25,275 bases of DNA from CAZXDS01 sp964639525 (GCA_964639525.1 CAZXDS010000024.1:1-25275); one strand, 5' to 3'. Positions 1 to 7,392 are shown, counted from the stretch's first letter. A program made the numbers and translations. The notes: generated by a model not told the origin, from the sequence alone.

Positions 1-1289
1 ACAAGAATAACGCCGTTTTTTATTGCCGCAAGTCTGTTATCACCCGCTTGTTCAAGTATTTTTTTTTCAGCATCACTAAGTACCAAATCAATCGGATTAT
101 TTTGGTCGTCCCCTTCCTGTGCAAAACTGAACGCTATTTTTAATTTGTTATCAAAGAAATTAGTATTAAAATTTGAACCGAGAAAACTCCTTTGATATTG
201 TCTATTCGAATATTCGTAATCAACAGTAATTCTACTTGCGGAAGTTATCAGTCTGTTTGGTGTAAAAGTTATTTCGGCATTTCCGTATTCAATAACATAA
301 TCCTTGTTCTCACCGCGAGTCATTATTTGTCCGTCAATATAAATTTTTTCCGTTCCCGCTATAACAATAATACTCCGCTCATTATTTTTCCCAAACAATC
401 TGTAAGGACCTTGCGTTCCGTCCTGCCCGTTAAACTTAACAGAATTGAAAGTTCCCTTTGAGCTTGCAATTGCTGCCATTCCGCTAAACCGGTCAAATTT
501 GAATTCCGCCTTTAATCCTTGCAGTCTCCGATTGATATTTCCAAATTCGCCAACTCTGTCTTTCAATTCATAATCGCCAAAAGTTCCAACTGCATTCGGA
601 TGCTTAATTTGAATGAACACCTTGTCCAATTCCTGCAAGCGTTCCGTATTTCCTTCAGGTTGAATGGGAGTATTCTCATCTGTAAGTGCAGCAACTATTT
701 CAATATTATTTGAAAGTCTTCCTGACAATTCAAGTCGCAAACCGCTGGATACTTTTAAATCACGATTAGTGCCGATTGTAAATCCGCGTGCAATTGTGCC
801 GCTTTTCTGCATTCCCATTCCAAAAATTGATTCGGAACTTAAGATTGAAAGATTCGATTGAAGAACCCGGATGGAATCATTCAGCAGTTTGTTATATTTT
901 ATTACAAGACTTCGCTTTTGGTATTTTTTCCGCAGTGAAATTATTGCACTTTTATAAGTAACAAATAGTGTATCGAATAATGAATAAGTTAGAGAGTCAT
1001 TAAGTGAAAAATTGGCGTGCTCGTAATTAATTTTGTAGTCATTACGATTTAACAAATGCTTGCCGATTCTAATTTTTTCAGAAAAAGGAATTATAGATAT
1101 TGCAGAAATCTCATAATTATTTTCAAGATTTATTTTAATTGTATCTGTAACAGCAATGCTGTTTAATTTACTTTGAGAATAAATATTTGAAATACAAATA
1201 ATAAAAATAAACAGCCAATATTTTTTATTCGATATTTTTGTCAAATGAGTATGCGAAGTTTTATTCAAATAGAAAATTAGTATTATCAT
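1..1289 (-). CDS. Large exported outer-membrane-type protein, N-terminal part (runs off left edge)
   Basis: An uninterrupted minus-strand reading frame of about 429 codons starts at ATG 1289 and has no stop before the window edge, so the C-terminus is missing. Near the N-terminus is a signal-peptide-like stretch (WLFIFIICISNIYSQ, about residues 25-39). A TTG at 1244 would give a shorter leader (MTKISNKKYW...) and is a possible alternative start. The mature part is rich in alternating polar/hydrophobic strands. It carries a well-defined segment near residues 175-230 with the blocks GFTIGTNRDLKVSSGLRLEL, IEIVAALTDENTPIQPEGNT and LDKVFIQIKHPNAVGTFGDY. I recall similar blocks in large uncharacterised exported proteins of Ignavibacteria and relatives, but cannot confirm this here. 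Beta-barrel or cell-surface localisation is inference. It is transcribed divergently from floA. The function is not recognised. Confidence 0.75.
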   Translation of the reverse strand, partial: MIILIFYLNKTSHTHLTKISNKKYWLFIFIICISNIYSQSKLNSIAVTDTIKINLENNYEISAISIIPFSEKIRIGKHLLNRNDYKINYEHANFSLNDSLTYSLFDTLFVTYKSAIISLRKKYQKRSLVIKYNKLLNDSIRVLQSNLSILSSESIFGMGMQKSGTIARGFTIGTNRDLKVSSGLRLELSGRLSNNIEIVAALTDENTPIQPEGNTERLQELDKVFIQIKHPNAVGTFGDYELKDRVGEFGNINRRLQGLKAEFKFDRFSGMAAIASSKGTFNSVKFNGQDGTQGPYRLFGKNNERSIIVIAGTEKIYIDGQIMTRGENKDYVIEYGNAEITFTPNRLITSASRITVDYEYSNRQYQRSFLGSNFNTNFFDNKLKIAFSFAQEGDDQNNPIDLVLSDAEKKILEQAGDNRLAAIKNGVIL

Positions 1290-1356
1290 ATCAGTTATTC
1301 AAGGCAGTAAAAAATACTTTATGAAATTATCGAATAATTTTTCCTTTTTATTGTAA

Positions 1357-1385
1357 TAGACAAGTTTTATTTTTAGTTTTATAAT
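1357..1385 (+). promoter_or_regulatory. Candidate sigma-70-type promoter of the floA operon
   Basis: TAGACA (1357-1362) and TATAAT (1380-1385) are separated by 17 bases, ending 31 bases before the floA start. The gap also holds the start region of the divergent gene at 1289. This is a good consensus match, but the region is AT-rich and FCB-group promoters often differ from the E. coli consensus, so it is a candidate only. Confidence 0.45.
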
Positions 1386-1416
1386 ACAATTAGTTAATAA
1401 TGAAATGGAGTAAATT

Positions 1417-2418
1417 ATGGCAGGATTAACAGGTTTATCTGTATTAATTCTTTTTGGAATAGTAATATTCCTAATTTTTTTCACGTATTTTGTTCCGGTA
1501 GGATTATTTATAACCGCCTATTTTTCCGGAGTAAAACTTAAAATATTTAAAGATCTTGTAGGCATGCGTCTGCGAAAAGTTTCGCCCGTAGTTATTGTAC
1601 GTACTATGATAATGGCGACCAAAGCAGGTTTGAATCTTAACTCTTCATATCTCGAAGCACATTATCTTGCCGGCGGAAATGTTGTAAAAGTTGTTAATGC
1701 ATTAATTTCGGCAAATAAAGCAAATTTGCCGTTGGAATTTGAAAAAGCAGCTGCTATTGATCTTGCGGGACGCGATGTTCTTGAAGCCGTTAAAATGTCG
1801 GTACTTCCAAAAGTAATTGAAACACCACTTGTTACTGCAATGGCAAAAGACGGTATTCAATTAAAAGCAATAGCAAGAATTACAGTTCGTGCAAATATTG
1901 AAAGACTTGTCGGCGGTGCCGGTGAAGCTACAATACTTGCCCGTGTCGGCGAGGGAATTGTTTCAACAATAGGTTCAAGCACATCTCACAAAGATGTTTT
2001 GGAAAACCCTGACAGTATCTCCAAAGTTGTTCTCGGTAAAGGTCTTGATGCCGGAACTGCATTTGAAATTTTATCAATTGATATTGCTGATGTTGACGTT
2101 GGAACAAATATCGGGGCTGTTTTGCAAACCGACCAAGCGGAAGCGGACTTAAAAGTTGCAAGAGCAAAGGCGGAAGAAAGACGCGCGGCTGCCGTTGCAA
2201 CGGAACAGGAAATGAAGGCTGAAGTTGCAAAAATGCGTGCCAAGGTTGTTGAAGCAGAAGCTGAAATTCCGCTTGCCATGGCCGATGCTTTCCGTAGCGG
2301 TAATCTCGGTGTGTTAGATTATTACAAGTTTAATAATATTCAAGCCGATACTGAAATGCGAAACACAATAGCCAAACCTGATAAAGATACCGGAAATAAG
2401 GACAAACCAAATGGATAG
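1417..2418 (+). CDS. floA: Flotillin-like protein FloA (YqfA/UPF0365 family)
   Basis: The 333-residue product matches the bacterial flotillin-like FloA family in length and layout. It has an N-terminal membrane-inserted hydrophobic stretch (about residues 7-37), then a PHB/SPFH-type domain with family blocks such as VLPKVIETPLVTAMAKDGIQ, LVGGAGEATILARVGEGIV and NADVDVG-like IDIADVDVGTNIG. A C-terminal Ala/Glu/Lys-rich coiled coil follows (about 235-295), ending in EIPLAMADAFRSGNLGVLDYY. Family knowledge: FloA scaffolds membrane microdomains and is usually paired with an NfeD-type protein. No NfeD gene lies beside it here. The ATG has a GGAG site at 1407-1410, six bases upstream. It is the first gene of a four-gene operon and overlaps the next gene by 8 bases. 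The identity is secure; its role in this operon is not known. Confidence 0.95.
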   Translation: MAGLTGLSVLILFGIVIFLIFFTYFVPVGLFITAYFSGVKLKIFKDLVGMRLRKVSPVVIVRTMIMATKAGLNLNSSYLEAHYLAGGNVVKVVNALISANKANLPLEFEKAAAIDLAGRDVLEAVKMSVLPKVIETPLVTAMAKDGIQLKAIARITVRANIERLVGGAGEATILARVGEGIVSTIGSSTSHKDVLENPDSISKVVLGKGLDAGTAFEILSIDIADVDVGTNIGAVLQTDQAEADLKVARAKAEERRAAAVATEQEMKAEVAKMRAKVVEAEAEIPLAMADAFRSGNLGVLDYYKFNNIQADTEMRNTIAKPDKDTGNKDKPNG

Positions 2419-2911
2419 TTTTGAAAATATAATTCTTTTTATATTTATTCTTTTCAGCATCATTTCTTCTATAATGAAAAAGAAGAAGCAGGCTGATGCA
2501 AAAGCGGGGAAAAATTCTCCGCGAGCTGCAAAAAAAACGAATCCGAGTATTATAGATATGTTTCAGGAATTGACAAAGGCTGCTTTAACTGAAAAAGAAA
2601 CGGAATCCGAAGTTGATGCTTATTTTTTAGAAACTCAAAAGGAAACTGCTAAATTATCCAAAATTGATAAAGCAGAGGAACTTCAAAGAAATTCGGCAGA
2701 TAAAAGTTTTAGTACTTTTCAAAAACCAACTCTAATGGAAACAAAGGAGACGCGATTTGATCTGATGTATGATAAAGAAGAAAATAAATTAAACTTAAAA
2801 AATCAAAATCTACATAAATTTCGTAAACTGCTGAATAATCCGAAATCATTACGTGAATATGTTTTGATGAAGGAAATACTTGATAAACCGAAAGCATTGC
2901 AAGAATTGTAA
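2411..2911 (+). CDS. Small membrane-anchored protein of unknown function
   Basis: 166 residues. The N-terminus has one hydrophobic segment (IILFIFILFSIISSI, about residues 7-21), followed at once by a Lys-rich stretch, so a single N-in or signal-anchor helix with the rest in the cytoplasm is likely. The middle is polar and probably disordered or helical. The C-terminal 35 residues (HKFRKLLNNPKSLREYVLMK onward) look like a short conserved helical motif: charged, ordered, and ending in ILDKPKAL. The start ATG lies inside the end of floA (8-base overlap), with AAGGA at 2398-2402 as ribosome-binding site, so translational coupling to floA is likely. The stop is directly followed by the ATG of the helicase gene. 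No family was recognised. A FloA partner is a reasonable guess from position only. Confidence 0.8.
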   Translation: MDSFENIILFIFILFSIISSIMKKKKQADAKAGKNSPRAAKKTNPSIIDMFQELTKAALTEKETESEVDAYFLETQKETAKLSKIDKAEELQRNSADKSFSTFQKPTLMETKETRFDLMYDKEENKLNLKNQNLHKFRKLLNNPKSLREYVLMKEILDKPKALQEL

Positions 2912-4906
2912 ATGGCAAAAAAGTATATTCTAACAAGGAATTATAATACGGGTTTCCAAACTAATCAAGTGGACGAAACCCGTTTTTCCATTAATTACAG
3001 AGAGGAATTAAATCCTTCACAATATAAAGCAGTTTCAGCAACTGCCGGGAGTTACCTCGTTATTGCCGGAGCAGGAACCGGAAAAACACGCACACTTGTT
3101 TACAGAGTTGCCAGACTTGTTGAAAGCGGCTACAAACCCGAATCAATTGTTCTTTTAACTTTTACGCGAAAAGCATCCCGACAAATGTTGAATCGCGCCG
3201 CACTTCTTTTAGACAATCGCTGTGCTAAAATTCAGGGTGGAACTTTTCACTCGTTTGCCAACATTGTTTTGCGTAAATATGCCGGAGCTGTAGGGCTTCC
3301 TTCCGGTTTTACAATTCTCGATCAGGGCGATAGCGAAGACATAGTCAGTTTAATTCGCGGACAACTCAATTTAGAAAAGTTAAAGAAACGTTTCCCCAAT
3401 AAAAGAACCACTTTTAAAATCATCAGTCTGGCTGCAAATAAAAATATTCCAATTGCCGATATAATGAAAACCGACTATCCTCATTTTTATGAATTTGCAG
3501 ATGAAATAATTGGGATAAAAAAAGTTTATGATTCGTATAAATTTAAAAACGGACTTGTTGATTATGATGATTTGCTTTTCTATTTAAGCAAATTTCTTTT
3601 GGATTTGAGCACTGCTGCAAAAAGCTTTTTATCTAAAATTAATTTTGTAATGGTTGACGAATATCAGGACACAAATAAAATGCAGGCAGACATTGTAAAA
3701 GGCTTATCACAATTAAACAATAACGTTATGGTTGTGGGTGATGATTCTCAATCAATTTATTCTTTTCGCGGAGCTGATTTTAAAAATATTATGGATTTTC
3801 CAAGTCTTTTTAAGAATACTCAAATAATTAAACTTGAACAAAATTATCGAAGCACTCAGGAAATATTAGATTTTACGAATTATATAATCGAATCTTCAAT
3901 TCATAAATTTTCAAAAAAACTTTTTACGAATAAAAAAGACGGCGAACTTCCTGCAATAATTTCAGCTGCGGATGAAAATATGCAGTCACGTTTCATAGTC
4001 GAACGCATTCTCGAATTACGGGAAGAAGGAATTGAGTTGACCGATATCGCTGTGCTTTTCCGTTCATCGTTTTTCTCTTTTGATTTGGAAATTGAATTAA
4101 ACAAAGCAAATATTCCGTTTGTAAAAATCGGCGGAATGAAATTTATTGAAACTGCACACATAAAAGACGTGCTGGCATTTTTAAGAATTTCGCACAATCC
4201 GCGAGATGTAGTTAGTTGGTATCGAGTGCTGTTGCTGCTCGAAGGCGTTGGCTCAAAAACAGCACAGCGAATAATTGATGTGCTGCTTGCACTTGGCGAT
4301 AAATTAAATTTCAGCAAAGATTTGCCGATAAAAGAAAACATTAAACCAAATATACTTGCTCTTTTTGAAACAATACAAAAGATCAGTTCCAAGAATTTTT
4401 CGCCGACTGATAAAACCGGAATTGTTTTGAAATATTACGATAAGCTCTTCAAAAATAAATATGATGACTTTAACAAGCGAAAAAAAGACTTGGAAATTTT
4501 TGTGAATATTTCCGAGAAGTACAGAAGTCTTGAACGTTTCTTAACCGATATGGCATTGGAACCGCCTCGTGACAGTGTTTCGGATATCAGTGAAGAAAGT
4601 AACGACAAAGAACTTCTGACACTTTCCACAATTCATTCGGCAAAAGGTTTGGAATGGCATACTGTTTTTATTATTCACGCAATGGAAGGATTTTTCCCAT
4701 CAGGGCAATCGCTTGACGATATTGATGCTTTGGAAGAAGAAAGACGACTGATGTACGTTGCTTCAACACGTGCTAAACAAAACTTGTATGTTTGCTACCC
4801 AATGCAGATATTTGACCGAATGGAAGGTTTAACATTTTCAAAACCCTCAAGATTTATTCAAAATATTAATGAAAATTTAGCGGAAGAATGGCTGATTGAA
4901 GAATGA
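2912..4906 (+). CDS. UvrD/PcrA/Rep-family (SF1) 3'-5' DNA helicase
   Basis: 664 residues with the full set of SF1A helicase motifs: Q-motif-like LNPSQYKAV (33-41), Walker A AGAGTGKTRT (52-61), TFTRKAS (motif Ia), Walker B VDEYQDTN with D249/E250, VGDDSQSIYSFRGAD (motif III), EQNYRST (motif IV), STIHSAKGLEW (motif V, near 572-582) and EERRLMYVASTRAK (motif VI). The protein would unwind DNA 3'-5' in repair or replication restart. The length suits a compact PcrA/UvrD-like enzyme, and no nuclease domain is seen. The ATG abuts the stop of the upstream gene with no convincing ribosome-binding site, so coupled translation is likely. The stop overlaps the next start by 4 bases (ATGA). Which UvrD-like subgroup it belongs to cannot be settled by eye, so no symbol is given. 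Confidence 0.93.
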   Translation: MAKKYILTRNYNTGFQTNQVDETRFSINYREELNPSQYKAVSATAGSYLVIAGAGTGKTRTLVYRVARLVESGYKPESIVLLTFTRKASRQMLNRAALLLDNRCAKIQGGTFHSFANIVLRKYAGAVGLPSGFTILDQGDSEDIVSLIRGQLNLEKLKKRFPNKRTTFKIISLAANKNIPIADIMKTDYPHFYEFADEIIGIKKVYDSYKFKNGLVDYDDLLFYLSKFLLDLSTAAKSFLSKINFVMVDEYQDTNKMQADIVKGLSQLNNNVMVVGDDSQSIYSFRGADFKNIMDFPSLFKNTQIIKLEQNYRSTQEILDFTNYIIESSIHKFSKKLFTNKKDGELPAIISAADENMQSRFIVERILELREEGIELTDIAVLFRSSFFSFDLEIELNKANIPFVKIGGMKFIETAHIKDVLAFLRISHNPRDVVSWYRVLLLLEGVGSKTAQRIIDVLLALGDKLNFSKDLPIKENIKPNILALFETIQKISSKNFSPTDKTGIVLKYYDKLFKNKYDDFNKRKKDLEIFVNISEKYRSLERFLTDMALEPPRDSVSDISEESNDKELLTLSTIHSAKGLEWHTVFIIHAMEGFFPSGQSLDDIDALEEERRLMYVASTRAKQNLYVCYPMQIFDRMEGLTFSKPSRFIQNINENLAEEWLIEE

Positions 4907-5991
4907 TTTTTTTTACAACAATAGTACTTCTCAGTTTACTGATATTTATAACAGTAAATATTCTTTTTATTAAAGTATTAAATAAATCAATTCAAAGTAA
5001 TGAGTTTAAATACTCTAACGAAATTAATATTTCAATTATTGTTGCTGCAAAAAATGAAGAACGAAATATCAAAAATTTACTTGTTTCACTGTCTCATTTG
5101 AATTTTCCGAAAGACAATTTTGAAGTAATAATCGTAAATGACCAATCAACCGATAATACTAATTCCACCGTTAAAAATTTCATTAAAGATATTCCCAACT
5201 TCCGATTAATTACCAGCAAAGGAAAGATTTATCCGGCAAAAAAAGGGGCGTTGGCAATCGGAATTAGCGAAGCAAAATTTGAATATATTCTTACTACCGA
5301 TGCCGATTGTATCGTGCCCAAAGATTGGTTGAAAATTGCTGCCGAAAATTTTGCAGCCGGCAGCGATATTATTTTCGGTTTAACACCGTATTTAAAGAAC
5401 TGCAATATTGTAAATCAAATTTCATCGTTTGAAAGATTTCGCGGACAGTTATTGACATTTTTATTTGCAAGATTAAATCTACCCTACTCAGCCGGCGGCG
5501 GTAATTTTGGTTTTAAGAAATCTTCCTTCTTGAAAATACGTGGTTACGAAAATACTTTAAAAACTTTAAGCGGTGATGATGACTTGTTAATAAATGAAGC
5601 AGTAAAGCATAAACTTAAAATCACTCCTATTTTAAATAAGTCGCATTATGTTAAAACAGAATCTCCCAGAAGCTGGAAGAAGTATTTTAAACAGAGGGCA
5701 AGGCATACTTCTACAGCAATATATTACAGAAAAGAGATTCAATCGGTTTTGGCAATTTGGCATTTCTCAAATATTATTTTATTGTTTTCACCAATATTGA
5801 TTATTTATAATTGGATTTTAGTAATTCCGCTTATCATAAAATTTATTATTGATATTTTGATTGTGGAATATTTATCAAATGGATTTGATTACAATTTTAA
5901 TTTGTTCAAAATTATCCCGCTTCAATTTTTTTATGAACTGCTCTTAATTATTCATTTCTTTAATTCATTTAAGAAAAAAAACGAGTGGTAA
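4903..5991 (+). CDS. Membrane family-2 glycosyltransferase
   Basis: 362 residues. There is an N-terminal membrane helix (about 2-24), then a GT-A fold of GT2 type: ISIIVAAKNEERNI (43-56), VIIVNDQSTDNT (75-86) and the metal-binding DxD D133-A-D135 in TTDADC. The acceptor-site block GGGNFGFKK (198-206), GDDD (224-227) and QRARH (264-268, the QxxRW-like position of processive GT2 enzymes) follow. Two or three C-terminal hydrophobic segments lie at about 283-303, 305-322 and 336-355. It probably transfers a sugar onto a lipid or growing envelope glycan at the inner face of the membrane; the substrate cannot be read. It begins inside the helicase stop codon (4-base overlap) and is the last gene of the floA operon. 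The hairpin field starts just downstream. Confidence 0.88.
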   Translation: MIFFTTIVLLSLLIFITVNILFIKVLNKSIQSNEFKYSNEINISIIVAAKNEERNIKNLLVSLSHLNFPKDNFEVIIVNDQSTDNTNSTVKNFIKDIPNFRLITSKGKIYPAKKGALAIGISEAKFEYILTTDADCIVPKDWLKIAAENFAAGSDIIFGLTPYLKNCNIVNQISSFERFRGQLLTFLFARLNLPYSAGGGNFGFKKSSFLKIRGYENTLKTLSGDDDLLINEAVKHKLKITPILNKSHYVKTESPRSWKKYFKQRARHTSTAIYYRKEIQSVLAIWHFSNIILLFSPILIIYNWILVIPLIIKFIIDILIVEYLSNGFDYNFNLFKIIPLQFFYELLLIIHFFNSFKKKNEW

Positions 5992-6009
5992 ATATCTAAT
6001 TGCTCTGCC

Positions 6010-6029
6010 AACACAAAACAGTGTGTTTT
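6010..6029 (+). terminator. Weak candidate terminator after the glycosyltransferase
   Basis: AACACA (6010-6015) pairs with TGTGTT (6022-6027) around a 6-base loop and is followed by only a short T run. It lies 19 bases after the stop of the floA operon. The stem is short and AT-rich, so this may simply be the first hairpin of the following repeat field. Confidence 0.3.
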
Positions 6030-6039
6030 CACCTCCCGT

Positions 6040-6124
6040 CATTTCGGAATCTGCGTGTTTTTTTTGCGATGCTGATCCGCCACAGCGGATTTTTTCAGCC
6101 TGCCTGACGGATGCTTTTCTCATT
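6040..6124 (+). repeat. Intergenic direct repeat, copy A
   Basis: The segment begins CATTTCGGAATCTGCGTG followed by a T8 run, then GATGCTGA, an internal hairpin ATCCGC-CACA-GCGGAT, and ends TGACGGATGCTTTTCTCATT. Copy B at 6395-6463 has the same order of blocks with a different internal hairpin. CCGTCA (6036-6041) and TGACGG (6105-6110) bracket most of copy A as an inverted repeat. Confidence 0.7.
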
Positions 6125-6394
6125 TCGTCATTCCGAATTCATTTCGGAATCTTTTCGTGTTCTATGGACTTCGTCCATAGTTATTGTAAATTGAAGTGCT
6201 TCGTACTTCCTTCAAGTTTTGTTATTTTTTTGTAGAAAGCTTTATTGAAATTCCCAACAACTGCGGAGCAGTTGAATTTATAATAGCCTCGAATGAAATT
6301 CGAGGATAAAAAAATAAAAGAAGACAACACAACTACGGAGTAGTTTTCTGTAAGAATTCTGCGAAGAATTTTGCGATATTGAATTTGTGCAGTG

Positions 6395-6463
6395 CATTTC
6401 GGAATTTACGTGTTTTTTTTGAGATGCTGAAACAAGTTCAGCATGACGGATGTTTTCTCATTT
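6395..6463 (+). repeat. Intergenic direct repeat, copy B
   Basis: The segment begins CATTTCGGAATTTACGTG with a T8 run, then the hairpin ATGCTGAA-ACAAG-TTCAGCAT, and ends TGACGGATGTTTTCTCATT. It matches copy A (6040-6124) block for block, but is shorter because copy A carries an extra GATCCGCCACAGCGGAT segment. Confidence 0.7.
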
Positions 6464-6502
6464 CCGTTCGATTTATCGAACGAGGCAACAATTAAAAATA
6501 AC

Positions 6503-6554
6503 AATCGGGTTTAGCCACATTTTAAAAACTGCAGAGTTTTTTATTTTGGGCTAT
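6503..6554 (+). repeat. GGCTTTAGCC-type intergenic repeat, copy 1
   Basis: The order of blocks is GGGTTTAGCCACATTTT, AAACTGCAGAG, TTTTTTATTTTGGGCTAT. The same order appears at 6859-6907, and a shorter related piece at 22565-22588 (ATGGCTTTTGCCACAT). An internal small hairpin AAAACT-GCAG-AGTTTT lies at 6525-6540. Confidence 0.6.
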
Positions 6555-6858
6555 CGCAGATCCGTACCGGAAAGCCCAGGTCGGGGGAGAGGTTGCTGCT
6601 AACCGTCTCTTGAAAGAGACGGTAATATTTTTATCGTTTTGGGGAAAATTAAAGACGGTAATATTTTTGGGATTTTCCATTGCACGTTTCTTGTCCAAAA
6701 AATTCTGCGAAAAAAAGACGGAAAGATTTTTGCTGTTTTTTGATTGCGGAACATTATAAAATAAACAAACCGTCCACCGGACTCTGCGAGGAAGGTTTGT
6801 TTTACTTAAAGAGCATTTCCGTTGCATTTATGCAACGGTCTATTTTGTCTCCGATACG

Positions 6859-6907
6859 GATTGGCTTTAGCCGCATTTCACAAACTGCGGTGTTTTTATT
6901 TCGCTAT
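6859..6907 (+). repeat. GGCTTTAGCC-type intergenic repeat, copy 2
   Basis: The order of blocks is TTGGCTTTAGCCGCATTT, CAAACTGCGGTG, TTTTTATTTCGCTAT, a diverged copy of 6503-6554. GGCTTTAGCC is itself a four-base-pair palindrome around TT. Confidence 0.6.
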
Positions 6908-6993
6908 TCCAACCTGTTTCAGTAAATAAATTTTTGATTTATCCGTCATAAATCTTATTTTGCATCTTATTTTAAAATAATTCAAAAAAATCT

Positions 6994-7392
6994 ATGAGCC
7001 ATAAAGAACTTATCGAAGAAGCAGTAAAAGCACAATCAAAATCAATCTCACCTTATTCTAACTTTAAAGTCGGTGCAGCACTATTAACAAAACAAGGTAA
7101 AGTTTACCAAGCCGCAAATGTAGAAACTTCATCATACAGTTTAACAATGTGCGCTGAACGCAATGCTGTGTTTCATGCTGTATTAGAAGGTGAACGGGAT
7201 TTTGAATCCATAGCGGTTGTTTGCGACACCGACGACTTTTGTCCTCCTTGCGGTGCTTGCAGGCAAGTGATGTTAGAACTTTGCGGAGAAAATCTTGATG
7301 TGATTATGAAAAATGGTAAAGATGAAATTAAAGTTGTAAAAATTAAAGACTTACTTCCCCTATCATTTAATTCGAAATACTTAAACAAATGA
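6994..7392 (+). CDS. cdd: Cytidine deaminase
   Basis: 132 residues, the usual length of the small homotetrameric zinc cytidine deaminase. It hydrolyses cytidine and deoxycytidine to uridine and deoxyuridine in the cytoplasm. The visible signatures are SPYSNFKVGAAL (19-30), the catalytic TMCAERNA with zinc ligand C53 and proton-shuttling E55, and PPCGACRQ with zinc ligands C86 and C89. The ATG has no clear ribosome-binding site, only an A-run upstream. It is the first gene of a salvage operon; its stop overlaps the tdk start by 4 bases (ATGA). Confidence 0.97.
   Translation: MSHKELIEEAVKAQSKSISPYSNFKVGAALLTKQGKVYQAANVETSSYSLTMCAERNAVFHAVLEGERDFESIAVVCDTDDFCPPCGACRQVMLELCGENLDVIMKNGKDEIKVVKIKDLLPLSFNSKYLNK

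Larger units (their letters stand above)
5992..6993. repeat. Gene-free kilobase packed with short hairpins and diverged repeats
   Basis: No credible gene lies here. Instead there are many small inverted repeats: 6075-6090, 6130-6150, 6162-6180, 6193-6209, 6258-6274, 6287-6305, 6331-6345, 6355-6370, 6424-6444, 6465-6482, 6525-6540, 6602-6623, 6763-6802 and 6819-6838. Several share one design, 6-8 base arms of differing sequence around a three-base core (TTC, GGA or GAA): CTATGGAC-TTC-GTCCATAG, CAACTGC-GGA-GCAGTTG, CCTCGAAT-GAA-ATTCGAGG, AACTAC-GGA-GTAGTT. Two longer direct repeats and modules shared with 22443-22590 are listed separately. The last 70 bases, before cdd, are plain AT-rich sequence with a possible promoter (TTGATT at 6934, TATTTT 16 bases later). 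Confidence 0.8.

Noticed and set aside
1928..2279. Minus-strand open frames of about 100 codons inside floA
   Set aside because: floA is a clear full-length gene on the plus strand; these are antisense shadows of its Ala-rich coiled coil.
6023..6235. Plus-strand open frame of 70 codons (and a similar one at 6680-6925)
   Set aside because: They consist of the intergenic repeats themselves; Cys/Phe/Ser-rich composition unlike the neighbouring genes, and no start signal.
6522..6827. Minus-strand open frame of about 100 codons inside the hairpin field
   Set aside because: It runs across several hairpins and repeat copies, has no family features or ribosome-binding site, and its sequence is what palindromic repeats give when translated.
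5992..6993. CRISPR array
   Set aside because: The repeats are not regularly spaced, differ in length and sequence, and have no constant repeat-spacer pattern; no cas genes are in the window.
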